Below, piece by piece: positions 1 to 4,510 of a DNA stretch of 5,815 bases (position 1 is the stretch's first letter; the number at the start of each line of letters is the position of its first letter). The DNA lies in the NCBI GenBank assembly GCA_021604605.1, contig BQJH01000182.1, positions 1 through 5,815 on the forward strand, written 5' to 3'. Origin of the DNA: Hyphococcus sp. Its GTDB lineage: Bacteria; Pseudomonadota; Alphaproteobacteria; Caulobacterales; Parvularculaceae. Both the position numbers and the translations under genes were made by a program. The notes beneath the pieces were generated by a model. It was not told where the DNA came from and did no database searches. It worked only from the letters and a program-made list of their open reading frames with translations.

Positions 1-8
1 TCATCAAT

Positions 9-917
9 CTAGACTTCACCATCGGAAGGTCCCTCCATTTGTGCGGTACGCCGGCCATTCTCCGATGGAACAGGCGATGACCCATAATATTCATATGATC
101 CATAATGCGACCCGCCAGCACCGATCATGCAGCGGTTCAACATCAAATTAACATTCGGGTTGATATCAAGAAGCTCATCAATCGCAGAAGCCACAGCCGG
201 CTCTGGCGTTGTGTTCGACTCAACGACAAAAATAATTTCATCAACATATTTCGCGAGAACAACCGCATCCGTAGTCGCTAGAACGGGAGGCGCATCAATC
301 AAGATCATCTGGTCCGGCGCCTGTCTTGATAATTGCGCAAATAGTCGCTCAGCAGCCTCGCCCGCGAACAAGTCGCTTGAGCGGTCTACGCTCGCGCCCT
401 CAGGCATAATCGTCAACGGGGCCTGATTAGCGCGGTATTGCACGCCGCTTGGTGGTATTGAACCATCTAGCAACACATCAGTAAGTCCGCGCGCTGCAGG
501 CAAGCCAAACTGTGCGCGCACTTTCGGTCGCGGCACATCTGCATCAATCAGCAGCGTATCAATCTGATCTTCCAGGGCCAGGCTTAAAGCGAGGTTGGTT
601 GCACAAAATGTCTTACCCTCTCCCGCTCGCGTCGATGTAACGAGAACTAAATTGCGCTGCCGTCCCGGCATGCGAAATGCCTGGCGTTCTCCTGAAGCAC
701 GCAAGAACCCGATCCGTCTTAGCAGACGTCGTTTGACAGCCCGTAACTCCAACGCCAGTTGGCTGTCACGAACATCCGGGCGATAAAGCCCTATCTCCGC
801 AAATCGCGAATAATCAAGGTCGAAGGACTGAGCCTTACCAGCATGTGCAACATCACTACGCACAAGCGTCTCGGTGATGTCATGTACGGACCCAGCCGCT
901 TTTTCGACAACACCCAT
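9..917 (-). CDS. BY-type tyrosine kinase of exopolysaccharide export (XrtA/CpsD-like)
   Basis: 302-residue cytoplasmic P-loop ATPase of the bacterial tyrosine kinase family. It is expected to autophosphorylate and, with its membrane partner, control polymerisation and export of the polysaccharide. Visible motifs: Walker A at residues 94-103 (TSTRAGEGKT), Walker A' at 121-131 (TLLIDADVPRP, with D125, D127 and R130), Walker B at 204-208 (MILID, D208), and a C-terminal tyrosine cluster at Y272, Y275, Y277 and Y278, the usual autophosphorylation tail. The phrases GEGKTF-x-A-x-NLA-x-SLA and IDADV-x-RP resemble the XrtA-associated kinase family (TIGR03018, from memory). Walker A has Ala98 where Pro is common. 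About 55 N-terminal residues precede the conserved region and look poorly ordered. The ATG overlaps the TAA of the upstream chain-length gene (TAATG), and GGAGAGG sits 7 bases before it, so the start is firm and translation is probably coupled. There are no membrane segments, so the membrane anchor must be supplied by the neighbour. The kinase assignment is firm; membership of the XrtA subgroup is likely. Confidence 0.93.
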   Translation of the reverse strand: MGVVEKAAGSVHDITETLVRSDVAHAGKAQSFDLDYSRFAEIGLYRPDVRDSQLALELRAVKRRLLRRIGFLRASGERQAFRMPGRQRNLVLVTSTRAGEGKTFCATNLALSLALEDQIDTLLIDADVPRPKVRAQFGLPAARGLTDVLLDGSIPPSGVQYRANQAPLTIMPEGASVDRSSDLFAGEAAERLFAQLSRQAPDQMILIDAPPVLATTDAVVLAKYVDEIIFVVESNTTPEPAVASAIDELLDINPNVNLMLNRCMIGAGGSHYGSYEYYGSSPVPSENGRRTAQMEGPSDGEV

Positions 918-2455
918 TATAAAACCTCTCCGGCAACACCGACGCTAGCCGCTTTCTCGCTCTCAACAGTATCTGAAGGCAAACGAAACACCGTTGCATA
1001 AGCGTATACGACGCCCAGCAAAATAACCGCTGCTATAGCGCCGCCCAATCGTTTCAGGTCAGTTGTTCGCGCAGCGACAACGACAGGTGAACTTACCTCA
1101 CTGATGGCGCCAAGAACCGGTAGACCAAAAGCTGTGTGTAATTCGTCCGATTGGGTGAAGCTTTTGTCTAGCAGAGTTAACAATAACCCCGCGCCCGCAC
1201 CCGCGCCCGCCGCCATAACAAAAACACCTATAATAAGAATAAGCCTTGGGGGATCTGACGGCACAAGGGCAGTCTCAGGGCGTTCAAAAACCTGATACTC
1301 AACACCCCGCCCGGCGGCGCCCAGATTATTCGTTAATTCAAGCCGGTCACGCCGCGCCAGCAACTCTGAATATGTCTTCTGCGTTTGCTCATATTCACGT
1401 ACAATTTGCTGAAGGTCCGCTTCCACAGCGGGAACCTGCCCAAACACAAAGTCCAGTTCCTGAAGCTCATCACGCAGTCTAGTGATCCGCCCCTCAATTC
1501 CCGCAATAGATCCGCGCGCAAGGCTCAACTCAGAACTCAAGCGAGTATATTCTGGATTTGAAGATAACGCACCGCCGCCGCCATTTTCCAGTTGTTCAAT
1601 CCGCGCAACAACACCGCGAATATCCGGATGGCTCTCTTCATATTTACTGCGCAGATCTGACAGCTCAACTTTCAACTTATCCAGCTCATCACCGGATGTT
1701 GTTCGCGGTGTCGCCGACAACAGATTTTGAAGCGTCACAATGCGCGCTTTCGTTCTATCCAATTCATCATTGGCGCGCACCAATTCACTCTCTTTCAATT
1801 CGCGGCGACGAGCCGTGCCTTGATTCGCGCTTAGTTCCTGAGCATTTGCTCTACGAAATGCGGCTACCGCGCGCTCATTCGCAGACAGTTTTTCCTCATA
1901 TTCCTCAATTTGAAGGTTAAGCCTTCGGCGAGCAGCATCACTCTCGGAAAGGCTGGCCCCGAGATCCTGTTCAATCAGTAGATTGAGAACTGCATCAACA
2001 ACAGCACGTGAAATTTCCGGATCGCTGTTCTTATAAGAGATCACAAAATACATATTTCGCGGGCTCTCGATTTTGATCTGCTCGGAAACCCAACGCACCA
2101 TCGATTCCAACTTTGCTCTGTATTCAACCCCTGCCCGCGCCTCGATTGTTTCATCGAGCCCGGCGCGCAAAATGATTTCCTCTACATTCGGCCGTGTAAG
2201 CAATTGTAGTCGCATGACCTCAACCCGCTGTGTGTAATCAGGGCGAGCGGTGAAGCCATTTAAGATCGGCTCAAGGATCGTTTCTGTTTGAACAAAAACA
2301 TGCGCGCGTGATTCATACTTATCGGGGAGCAACCAAACGCCGAACCAACCGATAAGCGCAGCTGCAGCGGCAACAGCGACGACAATCCATCGCCGCCGCC
2401 ACAGGCCGTTCAGATGCCGGATAACCGGTCCGGGCAAATCTGAAAACTGAAACAC
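917..2455 (-). CDS. Exopolysaccharide chain-length determinant / polysaccharide co-polymerase (Wzz-like, XrtA type)
   Basis: Inner-membrane co-polymerase that sets chain length and joins the kinase to the export machinery. From GTG 2455 it has 512 residues: a basic N-terminus (WRRRW near 19-23), TM1 at about 24-43, a Wzz-type start (YESRAHVFVQTETILEP), and a long periplasmic coiled-coil stretch at about 165-375 rich in Glu, Arg and Leu. A proline-containing VPSDPPR precedes TM2 (about 405-429, with a Gly/Ala-alternating core). A cytoplasmic segment beginning DKSFTQSDEL and including FGLPVLGAI follows, then a third membrane segment (about 470-488) and a short tail. That third segment and the overall length fit the exosortase-linked subgroup (TIGR03007, from memory) better than simple two-helix Wzz proteins. 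The longest open frame starts at TTG 2473, but it has no ribosome site there. AAAGG at 2463-2467 lies 7 bases before GTG 2455, so that start is preferred. The gene follows the export gene after 34 bases and overlaps the kinase by one base. Confidence 0.93.
   Translation of the reverse strand: MFQFSDLPGPVIRHLNGLWRRRWIVVAVAAAAALIGWFGVWLLPDKYESRAHVFVQTETILEPILNGFTARPDYTQRVEVMRLQLLTRPNVEEIILRAGLDETIEARAGVEYRAKLESMVRWVSEQIKIESPRNMYFVISYKNSDPEISRAVVDAVLNLLIEQDLGASLSESDAARRRLNLQIEEYEEKLSANERAVAAFRRANAQELSANQGTARRRELKESELVRANDELDRTKARIVTLQNLLSATPRTTSGDELDKLKVELSDLRSKYEESHPDIRGVVARIEQLENGGGGALSSNPEYTRLSSELSLARGSIAGIEGRITRLRDELQELDFVFGQVPAVEADLQQIVREYEQTQKTYSELLARRDRLELTNNLGAAGRGVEYQVFERPETALVPSDPPRLILIIGVFVMAAGAGAGAGLLLTLLDKSFTQSDELHTAFGLPVLGAISEVSSPVVVAARTTDLKRLGGAIAAVILLGVVYAYATVFRLPSDTVESEKAASVGVAGEVL
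925..931 (-). promoter_or_regulatory. Ribosome binding site of the kinase gene
   Basis: GGAGAGG on the minus strand lies 7 bases before the kinase ATG and inside the end of the chain-length coding region. With the TAATG stop/start overlap it fixes the kinase start and points to translational coupling. Confidence 0.8.
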
Positions 2456-2462
2456 GATCGAA

Positions 2463-2467
2463 CCTTT
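2463..2467 (-). promoter_or_regulatory. Ribosome binding site deciding the chain-length gene start
   Basis: AAAGG, within GGGGAAAGG at 2463-2471 on the minus strand, is 7 bases before GTG 2455 and lies inside the six codons that a TTG 2473 start would add. It supports GTG 2455 as the true start. Confidence 0.7.
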
Positions 2468-2489
2468 CCCCAACCGGTAATCTACTCGA

Positions 2490-3128
2490 TTAAAATGCGC
2501 TTTCCGGGATCAAGATAACGTCACCCGGCAGAACAGGAACATTTGCTGCAATGTTGCCCTTACGTAAAAGGTCATCAAGGCGAACCCGATAAGAGTTGCG
2601 CTCGGCGCCTTTGCCGCGAATAAGCACAGCGCGATTTCCCGCCGCAAACTCCGTCAACCCGCCAACAGCGACCATAACGTCTAAAACTGTCATGCCTGCT
2701 TGATACGGCAACGCGATCGGCTGTTGCGCTTCACCCAGCACGCGAACTTGCTGATCAAATGTTGATGAGAAATCACTGACAATGACGGTCACTTCTGGCG
2801 ACTTCACATATTCCTTCAGTGACGTTTCCAAATCCTGCGCAAGTTGCGACGGCGTTTTGCCGGAGGCAACCATGTCTTCAACCAACGGTGTTGAAATTCG
2901 GCCATCAGGACGAACGGTAACATTCGTTGACAATTCTGCAGCGCGCCAGACGAAAATTTCTAACTTATCAAGCGGGCCGATCAGATAATCAGGCGCAGAC
3001 GTCGCAACATCATCAGCACTCGCAGGTGCGGCTTGGAGATTTTCACCACCAAGGCTTGAGCAACCAGCAATCACAATCGCGATGGCGGCGAGCACTGCGG
3101 CGCGGCTAATTTCGAAGATATTCATCAT
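2490..3128 (-). CDS. Polysaccharide export outer-membrane lipoprotein (Wza/OPX family, short XrtA type)
   Basis: Lipoprotein of the outer-membrane polysaccharide export family that would form or gate the exit for the polymer. There are 212 residues from the first ATG. A hydrophobic signal (about 8-20) ends in the lipobox IAGC with C23 as lipidated cysteine; Ser at +2 favours outer-membrane sorting. A Poly_export domain covers about 47-116 (YLIGPLDKLEIFVW, VRPDGRISTPL at 72-82, SPEVTV). One SLBB-like domain covers about 127-208 (VRVLGE, GMTVLDVMVAVGGLTEFA, LPGDVILIPE). The protein stops just after that domain, so it lacks the extra SLBB repeat and the C-terminal amphipathic helix of E. coli Wza. 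This short form matches XrtA-associated export proteins (TIGR03027, from memory). Two ATGs are adjacent. The ribosome site AAAGGA (3133-3138) is 4 bases from the first and 7 from the second, so initiation at 3125 is slightly more likely. It is the first gene of the three-gene unit, about 70 bases downstream of the start predicted from the sigma-54 promoter candidate. Confidence 0.93.
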   Translation of the reverse strand: MMNIFEISRAAVLAAIAIVIAGCSSLGGENLQAAPASADDVATSAPDYLIGPLDKLEIFVWRAAELSTNVTVRPDGRISTPLVEDMVASGKTPSQLAQDLETSLKEYVKSPEVTVIVSDFSSTFDQQVRVLGEAQQPIALPYQAGMTVLDVMVAVGGLTEFAAGNRAVLIRGKGAERNSYRVRLDDLLRKGNIAANVPVLPGDVILIPESAF

Positions 3129-3205
3129 GTTTTCCTTTAACCTGTCTAAGAAAGCGCCACTTTGGGCGATTTATCATAAGAATCCGGCTTTTAGCTTAAT
3201 GTCTC

Positions 3206-3221
3206 CGCAAAATCTTTGCCA
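3206..3221 (-). promoter_or_regulatory. Candidate sigma-54 (RpoN) promoter for the export/chain-length/kinase unit
   Basis: Read on the minus strand the site is TGGCAAAGATTTTGCG. Against the sigma-54 consensus TGGCACG-N4-TTGCW it matches 9 of 12 defined positions. It includes the near-invariant GG (-24) and GC (-12) pairs with exactly ten bases between them. With C at 3207 taken as -12, transcription would start near 3195, leaving a leader of about 70 bases before the export gene. No comparably good sigma-70 promoter was seen in the gap. XrtA/PEP-CTERM loci are known to be linked with the sigma-54 activator PrsR, which agrees with this reading. The match is by eye. Confidence 0.6.
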
Positions 3222-3264
3222 TGGCCGATCGATCCTTAACGCGCCTGATTTTACCCCTCATGAA

Positions 3265-3277
3265 AGTCAATAAATTC
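3265..3277 (+). promoter_or_regulatory. Possible IHF site between enhancer and promoter
   Basis: AGTCAATAAATTC matches the IHF consensus WATCAANNNNTTR at 7 of 9 defined positions and lies in locally AT-rich DNA. It sits between the inverted repeat at 3313-3324 and the sigma-54 candidate at 3206-3221, where DNA bending is normally needed for enhancer looping. The same bases on the minus strand contain TTGACT, so a -35-like element is an alternative reading. IHF matches of this quality are common by chance. Confidence 0.25.
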
Positions 3278-3312
3278 ATAGGGTTGCGGACTGCCCCCAG
3301 ACGACCCAAAGC

Positions 3313-3324
3313 TCGGTTGACCGA
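3313..3324. promoter_or_regulatory. Short perfect inverted repeat, possible activator (enhancer) site
   Basis: TCGGT-TG-ACCGA is a perfect 5+2+5 inverted repeat. Its centre is about 123 bases upstream of the transcription start predicted from the sigma-54 candidate, within the usual range for binding sites of sigma-54 activators. Only one copy was noticed, while such activators often use two. The repeat is short enough to occur by chance, so its function is an inference from position. Confidence 0.3.
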
Positions 3325-3436
3325 TGCGCCATAATCCAGCGCTCATTTAGCCCCAAAAACGGGTTGAAAGCGGGATGATGATTCGCCTTTTAACCACTTC
3401 CAATCGTTAGCTTCCCATTAAGAAATAAGCGGTTTG

Positions 3437-4342
3437 TTAACGGCTGCCGATCCCAAAAAGCGCGACACGAACCGTCTTCAGGATAATGACAAGATCAAAT
3501 AGCGGCGCCGAATTTTGGATATAAAACAGATCGTAGCGCAGTTTTTCGCGGGCCCCGTCTACCGTTGCCGCATACTCATATTTGACCTGTGCCCAACCAG
3601 TGATCCCAGGTTTTACAATATGACGCGCATGGTAGTTAGGGATCTCTTTTTCCAGCTCCTTAACAAATTCTGGTCGTTCCGGCCGAGGCCCAACAAAACT
3701 CATTTCTCCGCGCAAAACATTTATTGCCTGAGGAATTTCATCTATCCGAAACTTACGGATTACCGAGCCAACTCTCGTAACCCTGTCATCGAGCAGGCGC
3801 GCATATTGCGGGCCCTCGGGTTCAGCATTCATGATCATCGACCGGAATTTGAAAACTTCAAAAACTTGCCCTCGAAGCCCAACACGTTTTTGGCGATATA
3901 AAACCGGCCCAGAACTGTCTAACTTGATGGCCAATGCCGTTAGCAGAGCAAGCGGCGATGCAAGAATAATCAGCGTTATGCTTGCTGATATATCAATAAA
4001 GCGCTTCAACCAGGACCCCGGAAGCCCCCAGACCGTTTGGCGAACGATAGCAAAATTATCGTTACTGGCCCCGCTTGCAACAGGTGGGCTAGCCACCTCT
4101 GCAGCGGCCGTCTCATTAAAAAGTGTATTTTCTTGTGCTGGCGACGCACCCGCAATCAAACTTTGCTTCTTAAATTCAATAAGAAGTAACGCTGCCGCAA
4201 AAGCAGACATTATCCAGAATACTAAGGTCATCCCCCAAAGGCCATGCTCACCTCGGCCCCCCTTTTTGAGTTTGTCACCTCTCCAGACAGCATTAATCAT
4301 GCCGCCAAGCGTCAAACCTTTCCCACATGTAATCTTTAGCAC
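3437..4342 (-). CDS. Polyprenyl-phosphate sugar-1-phosphate transferase (bacterial sugar transferase, WcaJ/PglC core)
   Basis: Monotopic phosphoglycosyl transferase that would move a sugar-phosphate from a nucleotide sugar to undecaprenyl phosphate, the first membrane step of repeat-unit assembly. The catalytic core covers residues 111-301. It has a membrane-embedded helix with the Ser129-Pro130 break (KRFIDISASITLIILASP), GPVLYRQKRVG, KFRSM (165-169), the catalytic pair D201-E202 in FRIDEIPQ, SFVGPRPERPEF (215-226) and KPGITGWAQV (244-253). Ahead of the core is one hydrophobic helix at about 38-56, then a roughly 50-residue Ala/Ser/Pro-rich linker. The four-helix and CoA-binding-like region of full-length WcaJ-type proteins is absent, so this is a short form with one added anchor. 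The start is uncertain. GTG 4342 gives 301 residues, but ATG 4300 and ATG 4231 are in frame and none has a convincing ribosome site; the core is unaffected. The sugar specificity cannot be told. The gene is separated from the downstream export gene by 308 bases, so it may be a separate transcription unit. Confidence 0.92.
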   Translation of the reverse strand: MLKITCGKGLTLGGMINAVWRGDKLKKGGRGEHGLWGMTLVFWIMSAFAAALLLIEFKKQSLIAGASPAQENTLFNETAAAEVASPPVASGASNDNFAIVRQTVWGLPGSWLKRFIDISASITLIILASPLALLTALAIKLDSSGPVLYRQKRVGLRGQVFEVFKFRSMIMNAEPEGPQYARLLDDRVTRVGSVIRKFRIDEIPQAINVLRGEMSFVGPRPERPEFVKELEKEIPNYHARHIVKPGITGWAQVKYEYAATVDGAREKLRYDLFYIQNSAPLFDLVIILKTVRVALFGIGSR

Positions 4343-4352
4343 AGCTCAGCTG
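4342..4352. repeat. 11-base inverted repeat at the sugar transferase start
   Basis: CAGCT-C-AGCTG is a perfect 5+1+5 inverted repeat. It touches the GTG proposed as the sugar transferase start, so it could be an operator or a small RNA hairpin near the start. It is short, and no second copy was found. Confidence 0.25.
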
Positions 4353-4510
4353 GGAACATTAACCTTTTTAACCATTGTTTATGGAATAAATGGCGCGTGA
4401 GCTTGCTGTTGGCTTGGAATTACAACTTCAGCGCGTATTTTCAGCCTGACCCATAAAGTCTGGCCTAAAAGTCGGATAGAAAATAAATCCGCAAGCACAG
4501 GTTTTACGAC
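4343..4510. other. Divergent intergenic region between sugar transferase and glycosyltransferase-deacetylase genes
   Basis: About 168 bases separate the two outward-reading starts and should carry promoters for both. The half nearer the sugar transferase is AT-rich and contains TTAACC twice, nine bases apart (4359-4364 and 4368-4373). No clear sigma-70 pair was found on either strand. A sigma-54-like word at 4391-4407 on the plus strand has 11 rather than 10 bases between GG and GC, so it is not called. If the sugar transferase starts at a downstream ATG, the region is longer. Confidence 0.5.

Larger units (their letters stand above)
3129..3436. other. 308-base non-coding gap between sugar transferase and export genes
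   Basis: No convincing gene lies here on either strand; the plus-strand open frame that enters it is antisense to the export gene's start and shows no family features. The gap holds the sigma-54 candidate, the inverted repeat and the possible IHF site. It also contains two adjoining self-complementary words just upstream of the promoter (GCCATGGC 3218-3225, overlapping it, and GATCGATC 3227-3234), plus the ribosome site of the export gene at 3133-3138. No strong hairpin followed by a T run was seen after the sugar transferase stop, so its terminator is unclear and read-through into the export unit is possible. Confidence 0.7.

Noticed and set aside
1190..1215. GC-rich repeated CCCGCGC/CCCGCAC words
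   Set aside because: They encode the alternating Gly-Ala core of the second membrane helix of the chain-length protein, which explains them.
1558..1920. 120-codon open frame on the plus strand
   Set aside because: It is antisense to the coiled-coil region of the chain-length gene and has a low-complexity His/Pro-rich product.
3248..3270. TTGACT and TAAAAT on the minus strand as a sigma-70 promoter
   Set aside because: The two boxes are only 11 bases apart, well short of the usual 16-18.
3344..3364. Weak hairpin (CCCC-AAAAA-CGGG) after the sugar transferase as a terminator
   Set aside because: The stem is only three to four pairs with no T run after it on the minus strand.
4336..4359. Seven-codon minus-strand frame (MFPAELC) upstream of the sugar transferase as a leader peptide
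   Set aside because: It is too short, only 3 bases from its AAGG, and has no attenuator-like hairpin or run of regulatory codons.
3831..4400. 189-codon open frame on the plus strand
   Set aside because: It lies antisense to the sugar transferase, whose catalytic motifs are complete; the product shows no family features.
4391..4407. Sigma-54-like TGGCGCG...TTGCT on the plus strand upstream of the glycosyltransferase
   Set aside because: The GG and GC pairs are separated by 11 bases instead of 10, a spacing that normally abolishes sigma-54 recognition.
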